The notes under the pieces: generated by a model | What the model saw: the letters and a program-made list of their open reading frames with translations, nothing else | The model's database searches: none | Told to the model about the DNA's origin: nothing | Program-made: the position numbers and the translations under genes | NCBI GenBank assembly: GCA_009746045.1 | Contig: RPFO01000080.1 | Location: 594,203 to 658,202 of the forward strand | DNA: 64,000 bases | Reading direction: 5' to 3' | Source of the DNA: Mesostigma viride | Lineage: Eukaryota; Streptophyta; Mesostigmatophyceae; Mesostigmatales; Mesostigmataceae | Part shown: piece by piece, positions 51,394-63,024 of the stretch | Position numbering within the stretch: position 1 is the stretch's first letter | How the letters are laid out: each line of letters begins with the position of its first letter

Positions 51394-53231
51394 GAGTTAG
51401 CGAGCAGCCAGAACTGTGAGTTCCTGGTCTCTCACACACACAACGGGATGAGCCAAAGTTGCAAGGCAGCAACCTTTTAACCCGTGCACCATGCAAGCCA
51501 CGACCACGGTGAGCGGTTCCACGTCCAATGTGGGAGCCTCGGTTCGTGCTTGCCAAGATAGCTGGTCATCCCCCATGACCAAGCTATATCCTTTGCGTTG
51601 TTCCTCGTTCCCATCGGCGTGACGAGGCACGTGCAGGCAGGCAAGCAAATCCTCAACGTCCACTGGCATCAGTGCAGAGCCAGGACGAACTGGATTTGCC
51701 TAGACTCTGCAACCTAGGAAGTACAGGACCTGTCACAAGCCTGCAAGGCCTAGTATCCTTGCAGACCTGTGCCAGTTCCTGTAGTCCACCAGTCACAGGC
51801 TGCTGCTCCTCTGGTCTACGTGGACCACAGTCACGTGATAGTCAGGCTAAGCCTGTGCAGGCACGGCCTGCCACGTGTCCTGTCCACTATACCAGAGGAC
51901 TGTACCCTAGTCGGCCACGGACGGCTAGGACTTCAGGACCTCATATCTTTCTCGTCCCTTGTCTGTTTCAGGCGGTCAGCACGGCGTTGGAAAGGTCTTT
52001 CCAAACTGCATCCACTTAGCATATTGGTTGCCCAAAATGCTAACTGCAGTCAACACTCAGTATGCACCAGGGGAGATCCCTGATCTGGACAAGTTAGTGC
52101 ACAGCCAGTTCCTCCATCCCTCAGCCTTTGGGCTGGGTAAGTGGGACATATATAGCCATGCACCCACCCCACCAAATCTCCCACGTCATACAAGAATGCA
52201 AAACACAAAAAGGGTTTACCAACTGGCTGATGGCCATTGTCCACCAAGCCAGGCAGGAATGGGTCCTGCCCAACCCCCAAAACCCTCAATACAAACCTCC
52301 TGTCACCCCTTCATGGGACGTGCCAGAGGGAGCCAAAAAGCTCAGATTAAAATTTGTTCTCAAACAAAAACCACAAAAAGTGGGCTCCCCAATTTTCCAT
52401 GCCAGACCATGTGTCACAGAATTAAAGGGGACCTCCACACTGCCAAAAGGGGAAACATACACACCTGGGCTGCAATAAACCTCACTCAGGATCATGCTCT
52501 CCCTATTCCTCCACAACCTCAATGCAGGCCAAGACTAATTAGACTATGTCTGCAAAGCCACTGATATTAAAAGGGCCTTCCTCAGGGGGGACCCAGAAAA
52601 GGCTGAATCTGTGTGGAAAGGGAAGGTGTACGTGATAGACACCCCAGCTGTGTGGAAACCTTACATTGATGAGCCCCACCTTATCATCAACATTGGGGTG
52701 GAAGGGCTTGTCAGTGCCCCAAAAATTTTCAGAGACTCAGCAGAGGAAGTATTCAAAAAGCTCAAGGCCACGTATGATGACCTGGACCCATGCTTTTTTG
52801 TTGTACCCACCCCCTCTGGACTGCTGTTCTTTGTGTGGCATGGAGATGACCAACTCATTTGTGGGCCTAGAGCTGAGGTGGAAAAATTTATTCAGCAGGT
52901 CCAGGAATCATATGAGATTGGCAAACAGGTGGAATTGAGCACAACCCCCATCCAGTTCTGTGGCATCATGTTGCAGCTGCACAGGCAGCCAGATCAGTGG
53001 GTCTGCTCTCTCTCTCCTCCTGCAGAATATATTCAAGATTGTCTAGATCTGCTGCAACACAACTACCTCCCCTTACACATGTGTGCCACTGTTCAGGGCA
53101 AACTGGAGTGGTGGTCAGCCATTTGTGGGGCTCCCTTAGCTGTCATAAGCAGGGTCACCCATGATGTTCTAGTCAAAATCAAATGCAGTCACATCAGGAA
53201 GTTGGTTAATGATTGCCCTCCCCTCATCCTC
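51394..53231 (+). mobile_element. Copia-like fragment: 652-bp repeat copy B plus reverse transcriptase
   Basis: Begins with the protease-tail repeat (51394-52045). RT-homologous DNA then runs through several frames: VPEGAKKLRLKFVLKQK and TYTPGLQ (52128-52478), then 52611-53231 with a long open frame including FFVWHGDDQLICGP (HGDD box) and VQGKLEWWSAICGAPLAVISR. It ends at PPLIL, where the homologue at 43333-44952 continues into RNase H. Frameshifts and the missing RNase H mark it as dead. It may be the distal half of the plus-strand element at 5.7-9.95 kb. Confidence 0.8.
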
Positions 53232-53300
53232 CATCATGGCAGCTGTGCACCTTGGAGGTCAGGGGTTCGAATCCTCACTGAGGCAGCTCCGGCGCAATAT
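53232..53300 (+). other. Pol III B-box / tRNA-like fragment (possible SINE remnant)
   Basis: GGGGTTCGAATCCTC near 53262 contains the exact T-loop/B-box GGTTCGAATCC, with TCAG...CTGA able to pair around it. No complete tRNA cloverleaf or A box is found, so this is a tRNA-derived remnant rather than a gene. Confidence 0.4.
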
Positions 53301-53370
53301 TATTTGCGTGCTCAGCGGCCTAGGCGGATGTCTCGGGCTCTTCGTCCCCCCTCCACGAGGCCAGGTTTTA

Positions 53371-53574
53371 GTTAGGTTAAATAATGCCGGAACCTTTTGC
53401 CCACTGAGGCAAATCGGTCCGTCACACTATTTTGCCCGGAATAACCACTTCTGAGCACCCAAGTTAATTCGGCCGAATTAACTTGGGTGCTCAGAAGTGG
53501 TTATTCCGGGCAAAATAGTGTGACGGACCGATTTGCCTCACTGGGCAAAAGGTTCCGGCATTATTTAACCTAAC
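53371..53574. repeat. 204-bp palindrome, 102-bp arms without a loop
   Basis: GTTAGGTTAAATAATGCCGG at the left end returns as its reverse complement at the right end. The axis is in AATTCGGCCGAATT at 53472/53473. One mismatch was seen between arms (CCCACTGAGG against CCCAGTGAGG). It would extrude as a cruciform or transcribe as a perfect hairpin. Confidence 0.93.
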
Positions 53575-53600
53575 TCGCATCCAGCGTGTTCACACACGTG

Positions 53601-54180
53601 TTACAAAGGCACTCCCTCTCGTGGGTATCCCAAGCCGTGCCGACCACCACGCCGTCGCGCTCTGCGGTGCGCGTCTTCACCTTGAACCCCACGTTCCTCC
53701 GCACGAACCATCGAAAATTCTCCAGCTGCCGGAGAAGGCATCCGGTTATAGCGCCGACGCCGTCGTTCAAACAAGGCCTCACCCTCCCGGCCATAGTCGC
53801 GCAAGAACACGCGGGGATTGAAGGTCTCTTCGTTCAGCTCCTTCACCAACTGCATGGCGCGCGCGTCCGGTGCTCCTGGTCTGGATGACGTCTCTTGCCG
53901 GCTTCCGCGCCCGGATGAAGGCCCCGTCTGACGGGCCCCACCTCCCGACCCTCCAGCCCCTAAGGCATCTCCTCGGACTGCAGGCTCTCCGCGAACGGTC
54001 TGCGTCCTCGTATTCTTTTCTGGTTGAGGGACCTCGAGTTGATCCGGCATGTCCAGGTCAACCAGATCTTCGTCGATTGGCTCCCCCTCTGCTTCCCGTA
54101 TTTCTGTATCTGCTGCCTCCGCGGCACTGAAAGAAGTCGGTCCCCTGGGAAGCGCCTCCGCGGCGTCCCCCTGCATAGAC
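53601..54180 (-). CDS. Hypothetical Glu/Arg/Gly-rich protein (host-like exon)
   Basis: The frame is open 53601-54263. TATGCAG|GGGGAC near 54172 could be a splice acceptor, with the exon starting there. It has an acidic segment (DEDLVDLDMPDQLEVPQPEK) followed by Gly/Arg/Ser-rich sequence and RRRRYNRMPSPAAG. No family recognised. Together with 49687-51363 it may be one gene split by the copia fragment and palindrome (inference). Confidence 0.3.
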
Positions 54181-54280
54181 CACACACAAAATACCAGGGC
54201 GTCAGTCGGCGTGTACCTAGTACCCGGCTCCCACACCACCTTCACCCTACACCGTTGTACCATATGTAGCCTGCTAACGC

Positions 54281-55671
54281 AACTGGTGCGTCTTCTTGTA
54301 TGCTTCTAGTAAACGGGCGCACCCAGCTAACTCAGTAGCGGTGCGCCAGGAGTCCTCAGACTCATACTGCGCGAATTGTCATCGCACCCGGTATTGTCGC
54401 TGGACCCCACGTCCCCGCTTGACATCCCGGTGTCCTACAATCTCAGCGACCTCATCCTCCTGTTCCCCCGTGTCCGGATTGAACTCCAGCGGGGCTGGGG
54501 GATTGACCCGGCCCTGGATGGTGTTCTGGTGATACAACTTGAGCTGGTCACGATGGAACCGGTTGGACGTGAGGTTCCATGACACTGGAATGTCCACCTG
54601 GAACATGACCTCGTCAAACTTGGCGAGGACCTTGTAGGGGCCCAGGAACATGGGGCGAAGCTTAGTCTTCAGCTCCTTCTCCACCTTGTGCGTAAATCGT
54701 CCAATCTGGGGGCCCTGCACCAGGACCCAGTCGCCCACCTCGATGGGCGGCGTCCGAGCATCCCGCTTCCCTGCTGTCCGAGCCATGTACCGTTCTGCCG
54801 CTGCGCGATAACCCTGAACTGCGCTGTTATGCGCCTGGTGCATCTGCTGCAGCAGCCGATCGACCCCTTGCAGGGTATCCCGTCTGACCTGGTCCTCGCC
54901 ACGTTCTGGACTCAGGAGCAGGTCGGGCGGCGTGAGGGGATGTCGGCCGGAGTTAAGGAAGAAGGGAGTGAATCCGTAAGCTGCCTGGGGGGCATTATTC
55001 AGTGAAAATTCCACCAAGCCCAGGAGTTCCTCCCAATTGCTGCCCACCACGTCGGTGTAGTGGCGCATGGTCTCTTGCACCTTACGGTTCAACCGCTCCA
55101 CCATGTGCGACGATGAGCTGTGGTAGGCCGTGCCCAGTGACACCTTGGTGCCCAACCGCTCGAAGAACTCCTGCCAGAATTTAGCAGTGAAGAGCTTGTC
55201 GCGGTCAGAGATGAACTGTCGGCTGAGCCCGTGGAACCGGAACACGTGGGTAAGGTATAGCTTGGCACACCCTTCCGCCGTGAGGTCGACAGGGCAGGGG
55301 GCCAGATGACACATACGCGTCAGTCGGTCCACGAACACCAAGACCATGCTGTTGCCGTTCTTCGTCTTCTTGAATGGGCCAGTGAAATCCATCATGATGG
55401 AGTCCCACGGACCCATCGGATCCGGTAACGTCTTAGGGACGGCTTGAGCGCCCGTGTTCCTGGACTTCATGATCTGGCACGAGGGGCACTCAGGGCGCAC
55501 GTACGTCTTAATATACTCCGTCATCCCAGCTGGCCAGTAGAAATGCCTACGGGCCCGTGGAAGGAGGCGATGTATTCCTTGGTGACCGCCTAGGAGAGAG
55601 TCATGAAGCTCGTGGAGATGCTGCTCTACACAGCTCAGGGACGTACAGCCGCCATTCCTCCGGCTGGACAC
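54281..55671 (-). pseudogene. Gypsy integrase with chromodomain; conserved Trp codon is TGA
   Basis: HHCC zinc region HELHDSLLGGHQG ... CPSC; DDE core MMDFTGPFKK, FISDRDKLF and HMVERLNRKVQ; then the GDWVLVQGPQIG C-terminal part. The chromodomain starts at about 54450 (EIVGHRDVKRGRGVQRQYRVR); the next codon is TGA where chromodomains have Trp, and the frame resumes with ESEDSWRTATEL ... RLLEAYKK. Premature termination removes most of the chromodomain, the histone-mark-binding module thought to guide chromovirus integration. Confidence 0.88.
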
Positions 55672-56557
55672 CCACCAGCAGGCGCCCCTCCTGGAACTTG
55701 CAGGGAAAAGCGCCCATCTGTTGAGGATGCGCCCTGATGGCCTCGAGAGCCGCTTTTTCCGTGACTGTGAAACGACTGATCATCGTCTCTAGATCCGACG
55801 TGACTGTGTACACGTCCTCGGCCAAGTCCACCGTCTGATTGACGAACTCTGAGAAGACTGTGGGTGGGCCGAGTGGCTGAAGCTGAAAAATTCCCTGGGG
55901 CGGCACCACATGACTGAGGGGAACGCGCGTATGCGACCCCTCCCCCTCCCCGGGGGTGTCCACGTCCTCGTGGGCGCTTGGCCGGACAGGCGCAGCCAGA
56001 AGGGGTGACAAGTCATCCATGGTGGTGTGCCCGAGATGAAACAGGTGGCGGGCCCGAGGGGACCGTGGCTCCGCGCCACAGGCGGTCCCCGGGGCGGCCA
56101 CTGGTACGCAGGTGGTATGAAGCACGTCCATGTCCTCGTTGAACCAATAGTCCGCCCGTCGCGAGAGGGCATCGGGCACCACGTTGTCCGCGCCCTTGAC
56201 ATACTGGATCTTGAATGGCGCAAATTGCGACAAGTACTCCATCCACCGCGCTTGACGAGGCGTCAGATTGGGCTGCACCAGGAGGTGGGTGAGGGGCCGG
56301 TGGTCCGTATGGATCACCAAGCGGTGGGGGTCAAGATCCCCCTGCTCACTGATGGCCACCGAGAACTGTGCCCCCAGAAGATGATGACGCCACGTGTGGC
56401 AGCAGTAAACTACTGCCAGGAGTTCCTGTTGGTGCACTGGATAGTTCCGTTCCGCCGGAATCATGGTGCGAGAGATGTACTCAATGGGCTGAAGGCCCTT
56501 GCCTTGATCCTGCAGGAGAACGCCCCCGATGGCCACCTTGCTCGCGTCGGTAGCCAC
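55601..56557 (-). CDS. Gypsy RNase H region
   Basis: ATDASKVAIGGVLLQ, then ERNYPVHQQELLAVVYCCHTWRH, then VIHTDHRPL and KGADNVVPDALSRR, the full Ty3/gypsy RNase H signature (D-E-D and DALSR). A long Pro/His-rich spacer follows to the integrase. Intact frame. Confidence 0.88.
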   Translation of the reverse strand: MATDASKVAIGGVLLQDQGKGLQPIEYISRTMIPAERNYPVHQQELLAVVYCCHTWRHHLLGAQFSVAISEQGDLDPHRLVIHTDHRPLTHLLVQPNLTPRQARWMEYLSQFAPFKIQYVKGADNVVPDALSRRADYWFNEDMDVLHTTCVPVAAPGTACGAEPRSPRARHLFHLGHTTMDDLSPLLAAPVRPSAHEDVDTPGEGEGSHTRVPLSHVVPPQGIFQLQPLGPPTVFSEFVNQTVDLAEDVYTVTSDLETMISRFTVTEKAALEAIRAHPQQMGAFPCKFQEGRLLVGVQPEEWRLYVPELCRAASPRAS

Positions 56558-56645
56558 GACAAAAGGAAGGGACGGGTCCGGTAGGACGAGGACAGGCGCT
56601 GTGGTGAGGTGGCGCTTAAGTGCCTCGAAGGCCTGCTGACATTGC

Positions 56646-57084
56646 TCAGCCCAAAGGAACTGGGTACCCTTCTTGAGAAGAGCGTTGATCGGGGCGGCGA
56701 TGGTGGCAAATTAACCTCGGAATGAACCGTCGGTAGTAGGATGCCAACCCCAGGAAACTGCGCACCCCCTTCACGTCCGTGGGGACCGGCCATTGCTGGA
56801 CGGACTCGATCTTCTCCGGGTCGGTCGCGATGCCGTCCGCGGACAGGGTATGGCCCAAAAAGGGCACACAGCGACCGGCGCGCACCTTGGCCTTCCGCGC
56901 CGACAGGTGCTCGTCTTCCATGATCTGCAGCACTGCGTCAACATCCTCCAGATGCTCCTCGAACGTCCTGGAGTACACCAGAATGTCGTCCAGGTACGCC
57001 AGCGCGCACGTGCGCTTGTAGGTCCATGGTGGGCGCGCCCCCTTCTGCGGGTCCGTCAGATCCTTGGAGACCTGCGGCAGGTCA
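56646..57084 (-). pseudogene. Gypsy RT, C-terminal half
   Basis: Contains LAYLDDILVYS (catalytic YLDD), VPFLGHTLSADGI and SFLGLASYYRRFI. It is separated from the N-terminal half by the insertion 57085-57876. Confidence 0.88.
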
Positions 57085-57876
57085 TCAAGTTTCGTTTAAG
57101 TGGCCAGCCGGAGCGGCTGCTTAGGTTTTAGCGGACAAGTGTTCGAAGCGCGTCATTGGTGAATTACTTGGGAACTTGGGTTTCCCCGCGAAACTCCAAC
57201 CGCACGTTCAGATTTCCAAATCTCAAGTAAAGTTCGGCGCAACTTTCTGAACGGGGGCAGTTGACGAGCAGCATTCCTCCGGACGAATGAATTGCGTTCC
57301 ATACTTGCGCAAAATTTTGAAAGGTAGCTTGCGTGCAGCCCTACTAAAATTTGCGCGGACGTTCAGATTTCCAAATCTCGGGTAAATTTCGGCGGAACTT
57401 TCTGAACGGGGGTAGTTGGCGGGCAGCGTTCCTCCAGACGAATGAAATGCGTTCCATACTAGCGCAAAATTTTGAAAGGTAGCTTGCGTGCAGCCCTACT
57501 AAAATTTGCGCGAAGTGTGGGACTGAAAATTCGTAACGGAAACTTTTTGGTAGTTGCCGTCACTTCCTTTTGTGCAAACGTGTGGGAGTGAAAATTCGTA
57601 ACGGAAACGTTTTGGTAGTTGCCGTCACTTCATTTTGCGCGAGTGTTGGGCTGAAAATTCGTAACGGAAACTTTTTGGTAGTTGGCGTCACTTCCTTTGG
57701 TTCGACTGAAAATTCGCTGAAATTCGCTGAATTCGTACCGTAGCCTAATTTTTAGTACCTCGAAGTGACGGGGCACCTAAAAATTTGCCCACAAGTACAC
57801 TTGGCAGCGCGCTCACTGGGAAAAATTGTACAGCCGCTCCGGCGGGCCACTTGAACGAATTGTAATGGGGCCGTGC
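57085..57876. mobile_element. MITE-like insertion, copy 1
   Basis: Imperfect terminal inverted repeats: left TTTCGTTTAAGTGGCCAGCC then GGAGCGGCTG, right (reverse complement) ATTCGTTCAAGTGGCCCGCC then GGAGCGGCTG. The interior has two diverged ~145-bp direct repeats (CGTTCAGATTTCCAAATCTC ...) and three ~85-bp repeats with TGAAAATTCGTAACGGAAAC. No ORF. It splits the gypsy RT between GTA and the DLPQVSKDL segment. Confidence 0.8.
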
Positions 57877-58805
57877 CCATCACCGGACGGAGGATGTCGT
57901 TCATCAGCATCTGGAAAGATGCAGGCGAATTACAAAGGCCCATTGCCGCCACCCGAAACTGGTAGTGGCCGAAGGGCGTGGCGAACGCGGTCTTGTGGCA
58001 GTCCTCCGGCGCAATGCGCAGCTGCCAAAACCCGTCCGCACAGTCGATGACGGTGAAGCACGTAGCCCCTTGGACACGGTTAATTGAAGATGTCGTCGAT
58101 TCGCGGCAGGGGATATTGGGACTTGACAGTGACGGCGTTCAGCTTCCGGTAGTCAGTCACCAAACGCCACTTGCCCCCAGGCTTGGGAACGAGCAGCACG
58201 CCTGCTGAGAAAGGGCTGTTGCTTGGCTCAATGAGCCCGGCGTCGAGCAGCGAAATGAGGATCTTCTTGAGCTCCACCAGCTCAACTGGACCCATGCGGT
58301 ACATGGGGGACGCTGTCGGCCCGGAACCCTCCTGTACCTGGATACGGTGTAGCACCGAGCGATGTGGAGGGAACTGGGGCGTGCGGTCCGCGAAGAGAGT
58401 AGCGCGCTTCTCCAAGACGGCGTTGAACCGCGCCAGCTCGTCCGGAGTGAAGCCGACGCCGATCTCGTTGAGCATGGCCTGAGTGCTATCCAGGTCTATA
58501 CGGTACATCGCATACTCCTTGCCCTTCCGAAGCTGGCGTGCCAGCGTTTTGCTACTCATCAGGATCTGGGACGCTGGTCGAGGCTCGTCCGCCGAGCGCT
58601 CGTGTGTAATGTTATGTACCTCGGCGGCCTGTGCCCTGTACTCACTGTCGGGACACCAAAAGGATCCATCCGGAAACCAAACTACTCGTCGGCGTACACT
58701 GATGTCTACATCCTGCTTGTCCAACCAGTCCACCCCAATGATGATGTCTGCAGCGCCCAGCGGCGCAATGGTCGCCGCCAAGTCCACCGGCGTGCCTTGC
58801 AGCAC
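57877..58805 (-). pseudogene. Gypsy protease C-terminus and RT N-terminal half
   Basis: Protease end [51 protein letters not shown] and PLPRIDDIF (58080-58805), then in another frame GLCNSPASFQMLMNDILRPVMG (57877-57952). All are canonical gypsy RT motifs. Confidence 0.88.
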
Positions 58806-58848
58806 GCCCTTGATGTCTGCCAGGCCTGGCGATTGGTGTCGCCGGCCA

Positions 58849-59208
58849 TTATATATCCGAATAGGTCACATGCACGGACGTCGTGTTGTGCGGTCGTGGG
58901 GTCAGACCCAGCCGGCGCACCAGGGCCTCGTTGATGAAGGACGTGGAGGCGCCGGTGTCGACCAAAAACTTCACGTCCATGACCGTTTTCTCCTTCAAAT
59001 ACGGATCAAGGACGGTGGGAGGAACCAATAACCCTCCACTGAAAAGAAACAAATGTCGCGAACCTCCTTGAGATACGCGCGCCGGTTGGGTGGCCGCGTC
59101 TGAGCCGGAAGCCACGTGATTGACGTCTACCTCTAATCTGATTGACTCCGCGTCAGGGCTACCATCTGATTTCTCTACCCTACCATCTACCCCGGGGCCC
59201 AATCCCAC
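58849..59208 (-). pseudogene. Gypsy protease N-terminal part
   Basis: KFLVDTGASTSFINEALVRR is the retropepsin active site (DTGA). The frame ends at 58849, just before the RT frame at 58805. Confidence 0.8.
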
Positions 59209-59216
59209 GGGTAAGG

Positions 59217-60716
59217 CTACTTCTCTCGAGGAGCGGTGGGACGGGAGGCCGCCTCGCCTGACCGCCCGCCCTCTCCCCCCCCCTCCTCCTCTTCGTCAGC
59301 CTCCTCCTCGTCTTCATACTCATAGCCCGCCACGGCGTGCTTCGGGCCGGAAGAGGACTGTCGCCGCGCCTCAATCTCGTTAACCGCACGCAACACGCCC
59401 TTGGTGGAGCTGGTCGCGGGCGGTCGCGGCTGCTGGTACTGGGTCGGAACTTGTCTGGCATGCTGCAGGCGAGCCGCCCGCTCACCCGCGTTGCGGGGTC
59501 TGTCCCGGGATCGACCGGAGGAGTCGGGGCGGCTGCCGAATGCTGGGCCAGAGAAGCGAACACTGGGCTCAGTCTCCCCTGCACCGCGACCGGCGTGCTT
59601 GCCCCGGAGCTTGGGGCAGTCACGCTTGAGGTGTCCCACCTCGCTGCACATGAAGCACCGCGCCTTGCTAGCGTCAATCGCATTGATACCCTGGTCAAAT
59701 TATGTAGCCATCATCAGGGTCGTCGAGGTAGTCGTCCTCCTCCTCGCCGGCGAACTCAGTGGAGTACATTTGATTCACCCGCCGCGGGGGAGCTGGCCTG
59801 AAGAAACGGCGCACTGAGGGTGCGCGCCTGCGAGTCACCACATCGGCCACCTGCACGAAGATATCTCTAGATGTTCAAGATGTCCCACTCCTCCCAAGGA
59901 ACCTCAGCGTAGTGCTTCAGTACCTCGTCCTGCAGCTCGGGACTGAGTGCCTCGATGAATCTGATCTTGTACTCGTACCAGGTCATGTCGGTCAGGTAAG
60001 CGGCGCTGGACTCAAACTTGGACAGAAACTCGCGATACGGAGTGGTCCCCTGGCGCAGCTTGCCGAAGGCGAGTCGCTCGTGGATTACCGCGTCTGGGGG
60101 TACCAACTTGCGGCGCACCCGGTCCATCAACTCCTCCACGGTTTGCGGGTACGACTGGGATGCGATGCTCTCACAGTTCAAGATGCTCACTACCGAGGGG
60201 TCCATGCAGGTGTTGACCACATGCGGGATCAGATCACAGGTGGCAAGTTCCCATGCAGCTGTTGTGATTGCACCAGACGGTATACTGCTGTTGCCACATG
60301 CGTCCCCATTCGTCGACCTCTCGCGGTTTCATGTCTGCGTGCAGCTTGGGTACATTCTTGAAGGTAGGCATCGGTGGGGCCTTAACCGTGTTGATCTTAG
60401 GCCCACCGACCTCTCTGTAGGAGATGGAGCCGAATGCTGGGGGCTGCGACCGGGGGAGAGATCCGGATCTGGCCGGCGTACCGTGCGTCCGCCGCACCTG
60501 TACCGATGAGGGGTGTTCATACCCCGGGTCATCCAATGCCACCCTGCTGAAATTCAGATTGCTGACGGTCGCGGGCGAGGGGACCACGCTGCTGTCATGC
60601 GTCCGTGGACGCTGTGGTTGGGGTACAGGACGCTGGACGGGCGTATGCGTCTCCTCGTCTCGGGCAGTGGCGCTGCTTCTGTCATCCCCTAGCCGGGCCC
60701 GTGGTCTATGCATCAA
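59217..60716 (-). pseudogene. Gypsy gag core and CCHC knuckle
   Basis: Gag capsid-like region YREFLSKFESSAAYLTDMTWYEYKIRFIEALSPELQDEVL (split here over 59867-60220) and PREVDEWGRMWQQQ (60234-60716). The zinc knuckle CFMCSEVGHLKRDC is near 59640. An Arg/Gly/Pro-rich tail follows. Several frame changes. Confidence 0.8.
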
Positions 60717-61497
60717 GTTTCGTTTAAGTGGCCAGCCGGAGCGGCTGCTTAGGTTTTAGCGGACAAGTGTTCGAAGCGCGTCATTGGTGAATTACTAGGG
60801 AACTTGGGTTTCCCCGCGAAACTCCAACCGCACGTTCAGATTTCCAAATCTCAAGTAAAGTTCGGCGCAACTTTCTGAACGGGGGCAGTTGACGAGCAGC
60901 ATTCCTCCGGACGAATGAATTGCGTTCCATACTTGCGCAAAATTTTGAAAGGTAGCTTGCGTGCAGCCCTACTAAAATTTGCGCGCACGTTCAGATTTCC
61001 AAATCTCAAGTAAATTTCGGCGGAACATTCTGAACGGGGGTAGTTGGCGGGCAGCGTTCCTCCAGACGAATGAAATGCGTTCCATACTAGCGCAAAATTT
61101 TGAAAGGTAGCTTGCGTGCAGCCCTACTAAAATTTGCGCGAAGTGTGGGACTGAAAATTCGTAACGGAAACTGTTTGGTAGTTGCCGTCACTTCCTCTTG
61201 TGCAAACGTGTGGGAGTGAAAATTCGTAACGGAAACTTTTTGGTAGTTGCCGTCACTTCATTTTGCGCGAGTGTTGGGCTGAAAATTCGTAACGGAGACT
61301 TTTTGGTAGTTGGCGTCACTTCCTTTGGTTCGACTGAAAATTCGCTGAAATTCGCTGAATTCGTACCGTAGCCTAATTTTTAGTACCTCGAAGTGACGGG
61401 GCACCTAAAAATTTGCCCACAAGTACACTTGGCAGCGCGCTCACTGGGAAAAATTGTACAGCCGCTCCGGCGGGCCACTTGAACGAATTGTAATGGG
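60713..61497. mobile_element. MITE-like insertion, copy 2
   Basis: Near-identical to 57085-57876, same orientation. It lies in gag: restoring continuity across it joins GTxxHRPRAR-type codons (GGTACC/ATGCAT flanks). No clear target duplication. Confidence 0.8.
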
Positions 61498-62444
<947 letters not shown>

Positions 62445-62486
62445 GGTGCTCGTACCAGTACCTTACACTGCAGGCAACACCTCCCC

Positions 62487-62607
<121 letters not shown>

Positions 62608-62670
62608 AACCACGTACTAGCTATCTATAGGTATAGTACCTAGTATTAAGCACTCTAGTGGTAATCCCCT

Positions 62671-63024
62671 CTATTGTCTGCTAGGACCAATGGTCAGCTG
62701 AGAGAAGGTGACTGTAACTGCCGTCCCCATCCCCTGACTGCTATCTGCCTTACTAGGCGTGGGTGTCAGAGAACAATCACGAGTGGTGTGCAGTCCCTCA
62801 GGCAAAGACATATGCTCCTTAACAAACCTATCAGCTTCTATGAGGTCATCAAAACCCTTCTTCCACTTAGCACTAGAGCCCTTGGACAATATCTTATCCT
62901 TGATGTGTTCTTCACATGCCTTCCAACTATAAAATATGGCTGGTCTACCCTCGCCCCCATCATGGGCTACGGCATAGTAAGGGAATCCAGATTGACCACC
63001 CTTATTTATCCTTCGTCTGGGCAT
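62671..63024 (-). CDS. RNase H1 hybrid-binding (viroplasmin-type) domain protein
   Basis: 117 codons from the ATG at 63024. Residues ~13-70 match the RHBD/Caulimo_VI pattern: YYAV (start strand), FYSWKACEEHI (conserved Trp), SSAKWKKGFD and EADRFVKEH. This domain binds RNA-DNA hybrids in RNase H1 and caulimovirus viroplasmin and is often carried by retroelements. The C-terminal third is Ser/Thr/Pro-rich and the catalytic RNase H domain is absent. It could be a retroelement accessory ORF or the first exon of a host gene. Confidence 0.6.
   Translation of the reverse strand: MPRRRINKGGQSGFPYYAVAHDGGEGRPAIFYSWKACEEHIKDKILSKGSSAKWKKGFDDLIEADRFVKEHMSLPEGLHTTRDCSLTPTPSKADSSQGMGTAVTVTFSQLTIGPSRQ

Noticed and set aside
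53232-53300. tRNA gene
   Set aside because: Only a T-arm/B-box is recognisable; no A box, anticodon arm or acceptor stem could be paired.
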